From Clostridiaceae bacterium (lineage in GTDB: Bacteria > Bacillota > Clostridia > Lachnospirales > Lachnospiraceae): DNA of 64,000 nucleotides. Of the stretch, positions 10,072 through 20,300 are shown piece after piece. The translations under genes and the position numbers were made by a program. Within the stretch, counting starts at the first letter, position 1. Every line of letters begins with the position of its first letter. The notes below the pieces were generated by a model. The model saw only the letters and a list, made by a program, of their open reading frames with translations, was not told where the DNA came from and searched no databases. The stretch is from NCBI GenBank assembly GCA_902363735.1, contig CABJBA010000006.1, positions 204,998 to 268,997 of the forward strand, written 5' to 3'.

Positions 10072-10210
10072 TATAAAATAGAAAAAACTGTATTTATGGC
10101 AGGAAAAAAAATTCGTAATAGAATTGAAAGATTAAAATAGTTGTATAATTGGAAAATACTTGCTAAAATATAAGCAAGACAAAATTGAAATCCCTGTAAG
10201 GAGTGAAGGA

Positions 10211-11566
10211 ATGAAAAGAAAAGGTCTCATTGTGCTTGCTGTCTCCGCCATGCTGGCATTTAGTGCTTCATCCATGGAAGCCTGGGCCGCGGGCTGGGAA
10301 CAGTCTGGTTCGGGAAACACATGGATTTATAAGGATGATGACGGAAACAGAGTCACCAATACCTGGAAAAAAGGTGCGGACAACCTTTGGCGCTATTTAA
10401 ACAGCTATGGTGAGATGGCAGTAAACAGTTGGATAGAAAATACATATTATACAGACTCCAACGGTATTCTGGTTAATGACAAATGGATGAAATTCCAGGA
10501 TTCGGGAAATGGCCAGCTCAAATGGTATTACTTTGGAAGCAGCGGCAAGGCGGTTATGGATAACTGGTCCAAGATCAACAACAAGTGGTATTATTTTGAT
10601 TCCAACGGCGAGATGCAGACGGGTTGGGTACTGGAGGATATGTATTACTGCAGTACTGACGGTGCTATGCGTACAGGTTGGCAAAAGCTTTTTTCGCCGG
10701 ACAGCGATTATGATCCGGAAAAGATAACTCCCGGGGACAGCGATGATGGAAAGTTCTGGTATTACTTTGGCGAAACCGGAAAAAAATACGTTCCAAAGAA
10801 CATTTCCGGCGAATTTGCAACCTATAAAATTGACGGAATCTCTTATTGTTTTGATTCAGAAGGTGCTCTTCAGGTTGGATGGAAAAACGTAGGCATTGAC
10901 AATGCGGACTTTGAGATTCAAAATTACAAGTATTATGACGGCAACGGAAAGCTGAGAGTGGGCTGGTATTCTGTAGAACCTCCCCATGACTTATCAGGAT
11001 ATGAAGAGAATGTCGAATGGTTTTATTTTTCCAACTCAGGTGTTCCAAAGACCGGAGCCAAAGAGGGAGAAACCAGCACCCAGCATCTGACAAAGATTAA
11101 TGATAAGACATATTTATTTAATGATCTTGGAAATCCTGCATATGGACTCCAGAAGATAAGGATCGGAAACGGCTCTGAATTTACGGCTTATTATTTCGGT
11201 GACAAGAAGACCAGCTCCATGCAAAAGGGCAAGATTAAGGTGATTGAAGGAGACGGCAGCGAAGAAACTTATTATTTCAGCGACAGCGGACGAGGCTATA
11301 CAGGCGTTAAAGATGGTTCCCTTTATTATATGGGTAAGCTTCAGAGGGCTGATGATGGAAGCAAATATGAAGTTATTGCCATTCCCACAGGAAGCACCAC
11401 TACTGACTATGTGGTGAACTCCTCTGGAAAGGTGGCAAAGGGAACTACGGTAAAAAACTCAGATGGTGTGAAATATAAAACCGGAAGCAATGGAAACCTG
11501 TTAAAGGTGGATGATGAAACTCCTTCGGGGGAAGGCAGATCTCCAGTGGAACCTGTCTGGGAATAA
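10211..11566 (+). CDS. Secreted cell-wall-binding repeat protein
   Basis: 451 residues from the ATG at 10211 (AAGGAG upstream; an in-frame upstream start at 10160 has no ribosome site). A signal peptide ends near AWA (~26). Almost the whole mature protein consists of aromatic/Gly cell-wall-binding repeats of the choline/glucan-binding type, with units such as NKWYYFDSNGEMQTGW. No catalytic domain is visible, so it may act as a wall scaffold or adhesin. It is related by its repeats to the two proteins at 28.8-31 kb. A terminator follows, and the S10 operon promoter lies just beyond. Confidence 0.88.
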   Translation: MKRKGLIVLAVSAMLAFSASSMEAWAAGWEQSGSGNTWIYKDDDGNRVTNTWKKGADNLWRYLNSYGEMAVNSWIENTYYTDSNGILVNDKWMKFQDSGNGQLKWYYFGSSGKAVMDNWSKINNKWYYFDSNGEMQTGWVLEDMYYCSTDGAMRTGWQKLFSPDSDYDPEKITPGDSDDGKFWYYFGETGKKYVPKNISGEFATYKIDGISYCFDSEGALQVGWKNVGIDNADFEIQNYKYYDGNGKLRVGWYSVEPPHDLSGYEENVEWFYFSNSGVPKTGAKEGETSTQHLTKINDKTYLFNDLGNPAYGLQKIRIGNGSEFTAYYFGDKKTSSMQKGKIKVIEGDGSEETYYFSDSGRGYTGVKDGSLYYMGKLQRADDGSKYEVIAIPTGSTTTDYVVNSSGKVAKGTTVKNSDGVKYKTGSNGNLLKVDDETPSGEGRSPVEPVWE

Positions 11567-11576
11567 AAAAAGACTG

Positions 11577-11620
11577 ATGGCGTGAGATTTGAGAAAATCA
11601 AATTTTACGCCATTTTTTTT
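11577..11620 (+). terminator. Intrinsic terminator before the S10 operon
   Basis: ATGGCGT...TCAAAT...ACGCCAT stem (with an inner ATTTGA/TCAAAT pairing) followed by eight T. It insulates the S10 operon promoter starting 11 nt further on. Confidence 0.85.
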
Positions 11621-11631
11621 GAAAAAAATAC

Positions 11632-11660
11632 TTGCAATATAAAAAAAAGTGTGATATTAT
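11632..11660 (+). promoter_or_regulatory. Sigma-A promoter of the S10 operon
   Basis: TTGCAA, exactly 17 bp, TATTAT. It lies about 230 nt upstream of rpsJ, leaving a long leader transcript. Confidence 0.85.
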
Positions 11661-11667
11661 ATGAAGG

Positions 11668-11875
11668 CTGTGGCATGATAGCTGTGAAGCGTGAGGTTGC
11701 TGCTTGTAAAAGCAGGTTTTCCGCGGAGCGAATGTCAAGTTAGGAAACTGGCGACAAGTCACTGTACAACTTAAAGTTCTGTTTATGTAAACGGATGGTC
11801 AGTGTGAGGTTCTTTAGGACACACACGGGAATGTGTACAGTCACCGCTTGTCGTACTTCTATTATAAGTGCGAAA
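11668..11875 (+). ncRNA. Structured leader RNA of the S10 operon
   Basis: The ~210-nt leader folds well by eye. An outer stem pairs CGACAAG (11752-11758) with CTTGTCG (11847-11853); nested in it ACTGTACA (11761-11768) pairs with TGTACAGT (11834-11841); inside lie a TGTTTA/TAAAC hairpin and a GTGTG..GTTC/GGAC..CACAC hairpin with a TTTA loop. Upstream is a CTGCTT-GTAA-AAGCAG hairpin (11700-11715). Ribosomal-protein leaders before rpsJ are known (L4-controlled in E. coli, and I recall a clostridial S10 leader motif), so autogenous control by a ribosomal protein is the likely role. Which protein binds is unknown. Confidence 0.75.
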
Positions 11876-11892
11876 AGGAGGCGACTTTTTTT

Positions 11893-12210
11893 ATGGCAAG
11901 TCAAGTAATGAGAATCACATTAAAAGCGTATGATCATCAGCTGATCGATCAGTCAGCAGGCAAGATCATCGACACTGTAAAAAAGACAGGATCTAAAGTG
12001 AGCGGACCGGTGCCGTTACCAACCAAAAAGGAAGTGGTAACCATCTTAAGAGCTGTTCATAAGTACAAGGATTCCAGAGAGCAGTTTGAGCAGAGAACTC
12101 ATAAGAGGCTCATCGATATCATTACACCAAGTCAGAAGACAGTTGATGCATTATCCAGACTGGAAATGCCGGCAGGTGTGTACATCGATATCAAGATGAA
12201 GAATAAATAA
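11893..12210 (+). CDS. rpsJ: 30S ribosomal protein S10
   Basis: 105 residues from the ATG at 11893; the upstream in-frame start at 11833 falls inside the leader structure and lacks an RBS, while AAAAGGAGG precedes 11893. Conserved start [14 protein letters not shown] and the GPVPLPTK loop. First gene of the S10 operon; S10 also acts as the NusE antitermination factor. The 243-nt gap to rplC is unusually long for this operon. Confidence 0.97.
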   Translation: MASQVMRITLKAYDHQLIDQSAGKIIDTVKKTGSKVSGPVPLPTKKEVVTILRAVHKYKDSREQFEQRTHKRLIDIITPSQKTVDALSRLEMPAGVYIDIKMKNK

Positions 12211-12394
12211 TCTTCATCACCAATGAATTAAGGTAATATCCTGAAGGGTTTTAATATAGAAGCAACACGTTTCCTGTAAGGAATCAACATCTCCGTGAGA
12301 AGAAAGTGTTTATACTTTCTGCCAATGGTGACCATGGTTGTGTTACAATCATGAGACTGAGAAGCGGAGTTATAGTGTTCCACATATATTGGGC

Positions 12395-12433
12395 TGTTCT
12401 AGGATGATTGCGAGAGCAATCCGCTGTAGAATT
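12395..12433 (+). other. Hairpin in the rpsJ-rplC gap
   Basis: TTCTA (12397-12401) pairs with TAGAA (12427-12431), and inside it GATTGC and GCAATC close a GAGA tetraloop of GNRA type (12412-12415). It ends about 22 nt before the rplC start, with no T-run, so it looks like an RNA element (translation control or processing) rather than a terminator. The rest of the 12211-12453 gap has further short hairpins (TTCC-TGTA-AGGAA and AGTGT-TTAT-ACTTT types) but no ORF with a ribosome site. Confidence 0.55.
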
Positions 12434-12453
12434 TACAAACAGGAGGTAAAAAC

Positions 12454-13089
12454 ATGAAGAAGGGTATATTAGCTACCAAAATCGGAATGACACAGATTTT
12501 CGATGAAAATGGAGTACTGATTCCGGTAACAGTTCTTCAGGCAGGTCCCTGTGTAGTAACACAGATCAAGACTGTTGAGAATGATGGTTACAGTGCAGTA
12601 CAGGTGGGTTTTGTGGATAAGAGAGAAAAACTTGTCAGCAAGCCAATCAAAGGCCACTTTAATAAGGCCGGTGTATCTTACAAAAGATACGTTAGAGAGT
12701 TTAAGCTTGAGAATGCTGATCAGTATTCTGTAAAAGATGAAATTAAAGCAGAGATCTTCGCTGCAGGCGATAAGATCGACGCAACCGCAATCTCCAAAGG
12801 TAAAGGTTTCCAGGGTGCTATTAAGAGACACGGACAGTCCAGAGGACCTATGGCTCACGGTTCCAAGTTCCACCGCCATGCAGGATCCAACGGTGCCGCT
12901 TCTGATCCCAGCAAGGTATTCAAGGGCAAGAAGATGCCTGGACATATGGGCAATAAGAGGATTACAATCCAGAATCTTGAAATCGTAAGGGTTGATTCTG
13001 AAAATAATCTGCTTCTGGTTAAGGGTGCTATACCGGGACCGAAAAAGTCTTTAGTAACAATCAAGGATACAGTAAAAGCAGCTAATTAA
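12454..13089 (+). CDS. rplC: 50S ribosomal protein L3
   Basis: 211 residues, AGGAGG before the ATG. Starts [16 protein letters not shown] and carries the conserved loop with [11 protein letters not shown] and GKKMPGHMG that reaches the peptidyl-transferase centre. Normal family length. Confidence 0.98.
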   Translation: MKKGILATKIGMTQIFDENGVLIPVTVLQAGPCVVTQIKTVENDGYSAVQVGFVDKREKLVSKPIKGHFNKAGVSYKRYVREFKLENADQYSVKDEIKAEIFAAGDKIDATAISKGKGFQGAIKRHGQSRGPMAHGSKFHRHAGSNGAASDPSKVFKGKKMPGHMGNKRITIQNLEIVRVDSENNLLLVKGAIPGPKKSLVTIKDTVKAAN

Positions 13090-13118
13090 TGCTTTTATAA
13101 GAAAGGAGGATCATACAG

Positions 13119-13739
13119 ATGGCAAACGTATCTGTTTACAATATTGAAGGTAAAGAAGTTGGCACATTGGAGTTGAGCGATGCAGTGTTCGGCGTAGATG
13201 TTAATGAGCATCTCGTACACATGGCAGTCGTAAGCCAGCTTGCAAACAAGCGTCAGGGCACACAGAAGGCTAAGACCCGTGCTGAAGTATCTGGCGGCGG
13301 AAGAAAACCGTGGAAGCAGAAAGGAACCGGTCATGCAAGACAGGGTTCAACCAGATCTCCACAGTGGACAGGCGGCGGAGTTGTATTCGCTCCCGCACCA
13401 AGAGATTATACAATCAGACTCAACAAGAAGGAGAGAAGACTTGCTCTTAAATCCGCTCTTACCAGCAGGGTTAATGAGAATAAGTTCATCGTTGTTGATG
13501 AGTTAAAGTTTAATGAGATCAAGACAAAGGAATTCCAGACTGTATTAAATAACTTAAAGGTATCCAAAGCTCTTGTGGTTGTTGGTGACGACAGCACAAA
13601 CGCAGTGATGAGCGCAAGAAATATCGCTTCCGTAAAGACTGCATTTGTTAACACAATTAACGTATACGATATCTTAAAGTACAACACAGTTGTTGCTACC
13701 AAGACTGCTGTTGCAGCAATCGAGGAGGTGTACGCATAA
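13119..13739 (+). CDS. rplD: 50S ribosomal protein L4
   Basis: 206 residues, with AAAGGAGG upstream. The extended loop around [19 protein letters not shown] is the exit-tunnel hairpin. Overlaps rplW by one base (TAATG). In enterobacteria L4 represses its own operon; here the structured leader upstream of rpsJ is the candidate target (inference). Confidence 0.98.
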   Translation: MANVSVYNIEGKEVGTLELSDAVFGVDVNEHLVHMAVVSQLANKRQGTQKAKTRAEVSGGGRKPWKQKGTGHARQGSTRSPQWTGGGVVFAPAPRDYTIRLNKKERRLALKSALTSRVNENKFIVVDELKFNEIKTKEFQTVLNNLKVSKALVVVGDDSTNAVMSARNIASVKTAFVNTINVYDILKYNTVVATKTAVAAIEEVYA

Positions 13740-14038
13740 TGGCAGATATTAAATATTACGACGTAATCCAGAAGCCAGTAGTAACTGAAAAGAGCATGAA
13801 TGCTATGGCAACTAAGAAGTACACATTCATTGTTCATACAGACGCTAACAAGGCTATGATCAAAGAAGCTGTTGAGAAGATGTTCCCGGGCACAAAGGTT
13901 GCCAACGTGAACACTATGAACTTAGAAGGAAAGACCAAGAGAAGGGGAAAAACCTTTGGCAAGACTTCCAAGACTAAGAAGGCTATCGTTCAGTTAACCG
14001 AAGGCAGCAAAGAAATCGAAATTTTCGAAGGACTGTAG
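13739..14038 (+). CDS. rplW: 50S ribosomal protein L23
   Basis: 99 residues; starts in the last base of the rplD stop codon, implying translational coupling. Contains the family core KPVVTEKSM and [11 protein letters not shown]23 lines the tunnel exit and docks SRP and trigger factor. Confidence 0.97.
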   Translation: MADIKYYDVIQKPVVTEKSMNAMATKKYTFIVHTDANKAMIKEAVEKMFPGTKVANVNTMNLEGKTKRRGKTFGKTSKTKKAIVQLTEGSKEIEIFEGL

Positions 14039-14116
14039 AATTCAGTCCAACCTATGTGATGAACATTATATCACGATAATAAGATACGCCAGGCGGCGTT
14101 GAAAGGAGTTATAATA

Positions 14117-14965
14117 ATGGGAATTAAAAAGTATAACCCATATACCCCTTCCAGGAGACATATGACCGGTTCTGATTTCACTGAAATCACAAAGTCAGCA
14201 CCTGAGAAGTCCTTAATCAGCAAAACTATTAAGAAGACAGCCGGCCGTAATAACCAGGGTAAGATTACCGTAAGACATCGCGGCGGCGGCGTTAAGAGAA
14301 AATATAGAATCATCGACTTTAAGAGAAACAGCAGAGACGGTATTCCGGCAACTGTTGTAGGTATCGAATATGATCCTAACAGAACTGCTAACATCGCACT
14401 GATCTGCTACGCAGACGGAACAAAAACTTATATCCTTGCTCCTGCTGGTTTAACAGACGGCATGACAGTTATGAGCGGTGAGACTGCAGAAGCAAAAGTA
14501 GGAAACTGCTTACCTTTAAGCCATATTCCAGTTGGTACTCAGGTTCACAACGTTGAACTTTACCCAGGAAAAGGCGGCCAGCTGGTTCGTTCCGCAGGAA
14601 ACGGCGCACAGTTAATGGCTAAGGAAGGCAAGTATGCTACCCTTCGTTTACCTTCCGGTGAAATGAGAATGGTTCCTATCAACTGCAGAGCAACCATTGG
14701 TGTTGTTGGAAACGGTGATCACAACCTGATCAATATCGGTAAAGCAGGAAGAAAGCGTCATATGGGCTTCCGTCCAACTGTACGTGGTTCTGTTATGAAC
14801 CCTAACGACCATCCACACGGTGGTGGTGAAGGTAAGACTGGTATCGGACGTCCAGGTCCAAGTACACCATGGGGTAAACCGGCACTTGGCTTAAAGACCA
14901 GAAAGAAACACAAGCAGTCTAACAGATTGATCGTTAGAAGAAGAGATGGAAAGACCGTTAAATAA
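14117..14965 (+). CDS. rplB: 50S ribosomal protein L2
   Basis: 282 residues from the ATG at 14117, which has GAAAGGAG at a proper distance; an ATG at 14099 is too close to no ribosome site. Ends with the conserved [21 protein letters not shown] segment and basic tail. The 78-nt gap before it holds a short ACGCC-AGGC-GGCGT hairpin (14086-14099). Confidence 0.97.
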   Translation: MGIKKYNPYTPSRRHMTGSDFTEITKSAPEKSLISKTIKKTAGRNNQGKITVRHRGGGVKRKYRIIDFKRNSRDGIPATVVGIEYDPNRTANIALICYADGTKTYILAPAGLTDGMTVMSGETAEAKVGNCLPLSHIPVGTQVHNVELYPGKGGQLVRSAGNGAQLMAKEGKYATLRLPSGEMRMVPINCRATIGVVGNGDHNLINIGKAGRKRHMGFRPTVRGSVMNPNDHPHGGGEGKTGIGRPGPSTPWGKPALGLKTRKKHKQSNRLIVRRRDGKTVK

Positions 14966-14984
14966 TTGAAGGAGGTTAGAATCT

Positions 14985-15266
14985 ATGGCTCGCTCACTTA
15001 AAAAAGGACCATTTGCAGATGCTCATTTACTGAAAAAAGTAGATGCTATGAACGCAGCAGGACAGAAGCAGGTAATTAAGACCTGGTCTCGCCGTTCTAC
15101 TATCTTCCCGCAGATGGTTGGACATACAATTGCAGTTCATGATGGCAGGAAGCACGTTCCGGTATATGTTACAGAAGATATGGTTGGACATAAACTGGGT
15201 GAATTCGTTGCTACAAGAACTTACAGAGGACACGGCAAGGACGAGAAAAAGTCAGGCCGTAAGTAA
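14985..15266 (+). CDS. rpsS: 30S ribosomal protein S19
   Basis: 93 residues, AAGGAGG upstream. Conserved [10 protein letters not shown] start and [11 protein letters not shown] core; contacts S13 in the 30S head. Confidence 0.98.
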   Translation: MARSLKKGPFADAHLLKKVDAMNAAGQKQVIKTWSRRSTIFPQMVGHTIAVHDGRKHVPVYVTEDMVGHKLGEFVATRTYRGHGKDEKKSGRK

Positions 15267-15338
15267 TAGATAAACAGACTCCCTTGGGTATTCTAAAGAA
15301 TTCCCCTGGGGCGTTAAAGTTGAAAGGAGGATTCACCA

Positions 15339-15725
15339 ATGGCTAAGGGACATAGAAGCCAGATCAAGAGAGAGAGAAATGCCCAGAAGGACACCAGACC
15401 ATCAGCAAAGTTATCCTATGCTAGGGTTTCAGTTCAGAAGGCATGCTTCGTATTAGATGCCATCAGAGGCAAAGACATCCAGACAGCGCTTGGTATTGTG
15501 ATTTACAATCCCAGATATGCTTCTTCTTTAATAGAGAAGTTATTAAAATCAGCAATTGCTAATGCTGAGAATAACAACGGTATGGACCCTGCAAAACTTT
15601 ATGTAGAAGAATGCTTTGCAGACAAAGGACCGACAATGAAGAGAGTAAAACCGAGAGCACAGGGCCGCGCTTATAGAATCGAAAAGAGAATGAGCCACAT
15701 CACCATCGTGCTTAATGAAAGATAA
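15339..15725 (+). CDS. rplV: 50S ribosomal protein L22
   Basis: 128 residues, GAAAGGAGG upstream. Contains the tunnel-lining beta-hairpin segment with [18 protein letters not shown]. The 72-nt gap before it has a GGGTATTCT/AGAATTCCC hairpin (15286-15305). Confidence 0.97.
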   Translation: MAKGHRSQIKRERNAQKDTRPSAKLSYARVSVQKACFVLDAIRGKDIQTALGIVIYNPRYASSLIEKLLKSAIANAENNNGMDPAKLYVEECFADKGPTMKRVKPRAQGRAYRIEKRMSHITIVLNER

Positions 15726-15736
15726 GGAGGCAAATA

Positions 15737-16393
15737 ATGGGACAGAAAGTTAATCCACACGGCTTAAGAGTCGGTGTTATTAAAGACTGGGACTCAAAGT
15801 GGTATGCTGAAGCTGATTTTGCAGACAACTTAGTAGAAGATTATGCGATCAGAAAATTTATCAAAAAGAAATTATATAGTGCCGGTATTTCTGGCATTGA
15901 AATTGAAAGAGCATCTGACCGTGTTAAAATTATCATTCACACAGCTAAGCCAGGTGTTGTGATTGGTAAGGGCGGATCTGAGATTGAGAAATTAAAAGTT
16001 GAAGTTCAGAAGCTTACAAATAAGAAGTTGTTTGTTGATATCAAGGAAATTAAGAGACCTGACAAGGATGCTCAGTTAGTAGCTGAATCCATTGCGCAGC
16101 AGTTACAGAACCGTGTATCTTTCCGTCGTGCTATGAAGTCCACCATGGGCCGTTCCATGAAGTCTGGTATAAAGGGTATCAAAACTGCAGTTGCAGGCCG
16201 TCTTGGCGGAGCTGATATGGCTCGTACCGAGTTCTACAGCGAAGGAACCATTCCGTTACAGACATTGAGAGCAGATATTGACTATGGTTTCGCTGAAGCA
16301 GATACAACCTTCGGCAAGATTGGCGTTAAGGTATGGATCTATAATGGCGAAATTCTTCCAACTAAAGGAAACAGGGAAGGGAGCGATAAATAA
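15737..16393 (+). CDS. rpsC: 30S ribosomal protein S3
   Basis: 218 residues, AAGGAGG upstream. KH domain with [13 protein letters not shown], then the C-terminal domain with [14 protein letters not shown]. Overlaps rplP by one base. Confidence 0.98.
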   Translation: MGQKVNPHGLRVGVIKDWDSKWYAEADFADNLVEDYAIRKFIKKKLYSAGISGIEIERASDRVKIIIHTAKPGVVIGKGGSEIEKLKVEVQKLTNKKLFVDIKEIKRPDKDAQLVAESIAQQLQNRVSFRRAMKSTMGRSMKSGIKGIKTAVAGRLGGADMARTEFYSEGTIPLQTLRADIDYGFAEADTTFGKIGVKVWIYNGEILPTKGNREGSDK

Positions 16394-16818
16394 TGTTAAT
16401 GCCTAAAAGAGTTAAACGTCGTAAACAGTTCCGTGGATCCATGGCTGGTAAGGCTTTAAGAGGCAATACAATCAGCAACGGTGAATTCGGTTTGGTTTCT
16501 ACAGAACCATGCTGGATCAGATCCAACCAGATTGAGGCAGCCCGTGTTGCCATGACCCGTTACATCAAGCGTGGCGGTAAAGTCTGGATTAAGATCTTCC
16601 CGGATAAACCCGTAACAGCAAAGCCAGCAGAAACCCGAATGGGTTCCGGTAAGGGCGCTCTGGAATACTGGGTAGCAGTAGTTAAACCAGGCCGTGTATT
16701 ATTTGAAATCGCTGGAGTACCTGAAGAAACAGCACGTGAAGCTTTACGCCTTGCTATGCATAAGTTACCGTGCAAGTGTAAGATTGCTGCTAAAGCAGAT
16801 TTAGAAGGCGGTGAATGA
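16393..16818 (+). CDS. rplP: 50S ribosomal protein L16
   Basis: 141 residues; [17 protein letters not shown] start typical of the family, beginning in the rpsC stop codon. Contains [17 protein letters not shown]. Binds near the A-site tRNA and 5S rRNA. Confidence 0.97.
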   Translation: MLMPKRVKRRKQFRGSMAGKALRGNTISNGEFGLVSTEPCWIRSNQIEAARVAMTRYIKRGGKVWIKIFPDKPVTAKPAETRMGSGKGALEYWVAVVKPGRVLFEIAGVPEETAREALRLAMHKLPCKCKIAAKADLEGGE

Positions 16819-17027
16819 CAGTGAAAATGAATAAATATGTTGAAGAATTAAAAGGAAAATCAGTTACTGAGCTGAACGAAGAATTAGTAGCTGCAAAGAA
16901 AGAACTTTTCAACTTAAGATTCCAGAATGCAACCAACCAGCTTGACAACACAAGCCGGATCAAAGAGGTTCGCAAGAACATTGCCAGAATTCAGACTGTT
17001 ATAACTGAAAGGGCTAAACTGGCTTAA
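16815..17027 (+). CDS. rpmC: 50S ribosomal protein L29
   Basis: 70 residues; overlaps rplP by four bases (ATGA), a coupling arrangement. The core helices [19 protein letters not shown] and [11 protein letters not shown] are typical. The family commonly begins nearer MNKYVEEL, so the ATG at 16827 is a possible alternative start. Confidence 0.95.
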   Translation: MTVKMNKYVEELKGKSVTELNEELVAAKKELFNLRFQNATNQLDNTSRIKEVRKNIARIQTVITERAKLA

Positions 17028-17052
17028 GCTGCGGTTTTTTATAAAAGTATGA

Positions 17053-17070
17053 CACACACGACCGTGTGTG
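17053..17070 (+). other. Hairpin in the rpmC-rpsQ gap
   Basis: CACACACG and CGTGTGTG form a perfect stem with a minimal loop, followed by a GGCC-gtcc-GGGCC fold and then the rpsQ ribosome site. No T-run, so not an obvious terminator. Confidence 0.5.
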
Positions 17071-17122
17071 AACTTATAGAGAGGGCCGTCCGGGCCAGAA
17101 CATCGAAAGGAGAATACCGAAC

Positions 17123-17377
17123 GTGGAAAGAAATCTTAGAAAAACCCGTACAGGTAAGGTTATGAGCAACAAGATGGATAAGACCATCGTTGTAGCTATT
17201 GAAGACCATGTAGAACATCCTTTATACGGTAAGATCGTAAAGAGAACGTATAAATTAAAAGCTCATGATGAGAATAACGACTGCAATATGGGCGACACAG
17301 TAAAAGTAATGGAAACAAGACCGCTGTCCAAAGACAAGAGATGGAGACTTGTTGAGATTATCGAGAAAGCGAAATAA
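17123..17377 (+). CDS. rpsQ: 30S ribosomal protein S17
   Basis: 84 residues, GTG start with AAAGGAG 10 nt upstream. [19 protein letters not shown] is the conserved OB-fold start. Confidence 0.97.
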   Translation: MERNLRKTRTGKVMSNKMDKTIVVAIEDHVEHPLYGKIVKRTYKLKAHDENNDCNMGDTVKVMETRPLSKDKRWRLVEIIEKAK

Positions 17378-17403
17378 TTAATTTCCAGGAAGGAGTAACA
17401 GGC

Positions 17404-17772
17404 ATGATTCAGCAGGAAACCAGGTTAAAGGTTGCCGACAATACCGGTGCAAAAGAATTACTTTGTATCCGTGTAATGGGCGGATCTACAAGAAGATATG
17501 CTAGTATTGGTGATATTATAGTTGCCACCGTAAAGGATGCAACACCTGGCGGTGTTGTTAAGAAGGGCGATGTTGTAAAGGCCGTTGTGGTACGTACTGT
17601 TAAAGGTGCACGCCGCAAAGACGGTTCTTATATCAAGTTCGATGAGAATGCTGCCGTAATTATCAAAGATGACAAGACTCCAAAGGGAACTCGTATCTTT
17701 GGACCGGTTGCCAGAGAGTTAAGAGAGAAACACTTCATGAAGATTGTTTCCTTAGCTCCGGAAGTATTATAA
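17404..17772 (+). CDS. rplN: 50S ribosomal protein L14
   Basis: 122 residues, AAGGAG upstream. [19 protein letters not shown] start and the [20 protein letters not shown] end are diagnostic. Confidence 0.98.
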   Translation: MIQQETRLKVADNTGAKELLCIRVMGGSTRRYASIGDIIVATVKDATPGGVVKKGDVVKAVVVRTVKGARRKDGSYIKFDENAAVIIKDDKTPKGTRIFGPVARELREKHFMKIVSLAPEVL

Positions 17773-17786
17773 GGAGGTATCGGACT

Positions 17787-18092
17787 GTGCATAAAATTAA
17801 AAGAGACGACCTGATAAAGGTTATCGCAGGAAAAGATAAAGACAAACAGGGCAAGGTTCTTCTGGTAGATACGAAGAACAGCAAAGTAGTAGTAGAAGGT
17901 ATTAACATGATTACAAAGCATGTTAAACCAGGAGCAGGAAATCCACAGGGCGGCATCGTACAGAAGGAAGCAGCACTTGACATTTCCAACGTAATGCTCG
18001 TTGTTGACGGAAAAGCAACCAGAGTGGGCTTTGAAGTAAAAGACGGCAAGAAAGTCCGCGTTGCCAAGTCAACCGGTAAGGCAATTGACTAA
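17787..18092 (+). CDS. rplX: 50S ribosomal protein L24
   Basis: 101 residues, GTG start with AAGGAGG upstream. KOW motif DLIKVIAGKDKDKQGKVL; assembly-initiating 50S protein. Confidence 0.97.
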   Translation: MHKIKRDDLIKVIAGKDKDKQGKVLLVDTKNSKVVVEGINMITKHVKPGAGNPQGGIVQKEAALDISNVMLVVDGKATRVGFEVKDGKKVRVAKSTGKAID

Positions 18093-18113
18093 TTCGGAGA
18101 GGAGGAATAAAAA

Positions 18114-18653
18114 TTGGCTAGATTAAAAGAAGTATACCAGACAGAAATCGCAGAAGCGATGACCAAGAAATTTGGATATAAAAACATCATGGAAGTACCA
18201 AAGCTGGAGAAGATTATCATCAATATGGGTATTGGTGAAGCAAAGGAAAATGCCAAAATTTTAGACTCTGCTGTAAGAGATATGGAAATCATCTCCGGAC
18301 AGAAAGCAGTTCTTACCAAGGCTAAAAAATCAATTGCTAACTTCAAACTCAGAGAAGGTATGGCAATCGGCTGTAAAGTTACACTTCGCGGCAAGAGAAT
18401 GTATGAATTTGCTGATCGTCTGATCAACCTGGCACTTCCCCGTGTACGTGACTTCAGAGGTGTGAATCCTAACGCATTTGATGGCAGAGGAAACTTCGCT
18501 CTCGGCATCAAAGAGCAGCTTATTTTCCCTGAAATTGAGTACGATAAAGTTGACAAGGTTAGAGGTATGGACGTAATTTTTGTTACTACCGCTAAGACTG
18601 ACGAAGAAGCTCGTGAACTTTTGACATTATTCAATATGCCATTTGCAAAATAG
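18114..18653 (+). CDS. rplE: 50S ribosomal protein L5
   Basis: 179 residues, TTG start with GGAGGAAT upstream. Conserved [24 protein letters not shown]. Binds 5S rRNA. Confidence 0.97.
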   Translation: MARLKEVYQTEIAEAMTKKFGYKNIMEVPKLEKIIINMGIGEAKENAKILDSAVRDMEIISGQKAVLTKAKKSIANFKLREGMAIGCKVTLRGKRMYEFADRLINLALPRVRDFRGVNPNAFDGRGNFALGIKEQLIFPEIEYDKVDKVRGMDVIFVTTAKTDEEARELLTLFNMPFAK

Positions 18654-18668
18654 TAGGAGGAATTATTC

Positions 18669-18854
18669 ATGGCTAAGACTTCAATGAAGATCAAACAGCA
18701 GAGACCGGCAAAATTCTCCACAAGAGAATATAACCGCTGCAGAATCTGCGGTCGTCCACATGCTTATTTGAGAAAATACGGAATCTGCAGAATCTGCTTC
18801 CGTGAATTAGCATATAAGGGTCAGATCCCAGGCGTTAGAAAAGCAAGCTGGTAA
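18669..18854 (+). CDS. rpsN: 30S ribosomal protein S14, zinc-binding type
   Basis: 61 residues, the short C+ form. Four Cys as CRICG...CRICF make the zinc ribbon. AGGAGG upstream. Confidence 0.98.
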   Translation: MAKTSMKIKQQRPAKFSTREYNRCRICGRPHAYLRKYGICRICFRELAYKGQIPGVRKASW

Positions 18855-18878
18855 AATAAGGAAGGAGGCAATTTCAAA

Positions 18879-19280
18879 ATGACTATGAGCGATCCAATCG
18901 CAGATATGCTTACAAGAATCCGTAATGCAAATACTGCAAAACATGATACAGTAGATGTACCTTCATCTAAGATGAAATTAGCTATTGCTGATATCCTTGT
19001 AAAAGAGGGATACATTAAAAAATATGATCTCGTAGAAGACGGTGCATTCCAGACAATCCGGATCACCTTAAAATACGGCAAAGATAAAAACGAAAAAATT
19101 ATTACAGGCATCAAGAGAATTTCCAAGCCAGGTTTACGTGTATACGCAAACAAGGAAGAACTTCCAAAAGTACTTGGCGGTTTAGGAATAGCTGTTATTT
19201 CTACTAATCAGGGCGTTATTACTGATAAGGAAGCACGCACACAGGGCGTAGGCGGAGAAGTATTGGCGTTTGTTTGGTAA
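18879..19280 (+). CDS. rpsH: 30S ribosomal protein S8
   Basis: 133 residues, GGAAGGAGG upstream. [15 protein letters not shown] start and the [14 protein letters not shown]-terminal motif. In E. coli S8 represses the spc operon. Confidence 0.98.
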   Translation: MTMSDPIADMLTRIRNANTAKHDTVDVPSSKMKLAIADILVKEGYIKKYDLVEDGAFQTIRITLKYGKDKNEKIITGIKRISKPGLRVYANKEELPKVLGGLGIAVISTNQGVITDKEARTQGVGGEVLAFVW

Positions 19281-19352
19281 TAAGTACTGCAGAATATCTG
19301 AAAACAGAGGGAGTGCACAAATTCCCTCCGAAAATTTAAGGAGGTAAACGGC

Positions 19353-19895
19353 ATGTCACGTATAGGAAGAATGCCTATCGCGATTCCGGCAGAAGTCACT
19401 GTCACAATCGCAGAAAATAATAAAGTGACTGTAAAAGGTCCTAAGGGTACTCTTGAAAGAGTATTACCGGTTGAAATGACAATCAAAGAAGAAGATGGTC
19501 ATATCTCCGTTACAAGACCAAACGATTTAAAGAGAATGAAATCTTTACATGGTCTTACCAGAACATTAATAAACAACATGATCGTCGGCGTAACAGCCGG
19601 TTATGAAAAGAAGCTGGAAATCAACGGTGTTGGTTACAGAGCTCAGAAACAGGGCAAGAAGCTTGTTCTTTCCCTGGGTTACTCCCACCCGGTTGAGATG
19701 GAAGATCCAGATGGCATCGAATCCACCATGGAAGGGCAGAACATCATCTTCATTAGAGGAATTGATAAAGAAAAAGTTGGCCAGTTCGCTGCTGAAATCA
19801 GAGACAAGAGAAGACCTGAACCATATAAGGGCAAGGGAATCAAGTATGCTGATGAAGTGATCAGACGTAAAGTTGGTAAGACTGGTAAGAAATAA
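19353..19895 (+). CDS. rplF: 50S ribosomal protein L6
   Basis: 180 residues, AAGGAGG upstream. [12 protein letters not shown] start and the [13 protein letters not shown] motif near the C-terminus. Confidence 0.98.
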   Translation: MSRIGRMPIAIPAEVTVTIAENNKVTVKGPKGTLERVLPVEMTIKEEDGHISVTRPNDLKRMKSLHGLTRTLINNMIVGVTAGYEKKLEINGVGYRAQKQGKKLVLSLGYSHPVEMEDPDGIESTMEGQNIIFIRGIDKEKVGQFAAEIRDKRRPEPYKGKGIKYADEVIRRKVGKTGKK

Positions 19896-19912
19896 TTAAG
19901 GAGAGTGTAAAG

Positions 19913-20281
19913 ATGATTAGCAAGAAATCAAGAAGCGAAGTTCGCGTTAAAAAGCACAACAGATTACGTAACCGTTTTGCAGGCACTGCAGAAAGACCAC
20001 GTTTGGCTGTGTTTAGAAGTAATAATCATATGTATGCTCAAATTATTGACGATACAGTTGGTAAGACTTTAGTCTCTGCTTCTACAGTAGAAAAAGAAGT
20101 AAAGGCAGAATTAGAGAAAACTGACGACGTCGATGCTGCAGCATATGTAGGTGCCGTAGTTGCCAAAAGAGCAATTGAAAAGGGAATTAAGGAAGTTGTT
20201 TTTGACAGAGGCGGTTTTATATATCACGGTAAGGTTCAGGCATTAGCAGACGCAGCCAGAGAAGCTGGTCTGGAATTCTAG
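19913..20281 (+). CDS. rplR: 50S ribosomal protein L18
   Basis: 122 residues. [20 protein letters not shown] and [24 protein letters not shown] are diagnostic. 5S rRNA binder. Confidence 0.97.
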   Translation: MISKKSRSEVRVKKHNRLRNRFAGTAERPRLAVFRSNNHMYAQIIDDTVGKTLVSASTVEKEVKAELEKTDDVDAAAYVGAVVAKRAIEKGIKEVVFDRGGFIYHGKVQALADAAREAGLEF

Positions 20282-20300
20282 TAGAGAGGAGAAGACACAG

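Noticed and set aside
12469..12945. 158-residue minus-strand frame inside rplC
   Set aside because: Antisense shadow of a conserved ribosomal gene without RBS or domain similarity.
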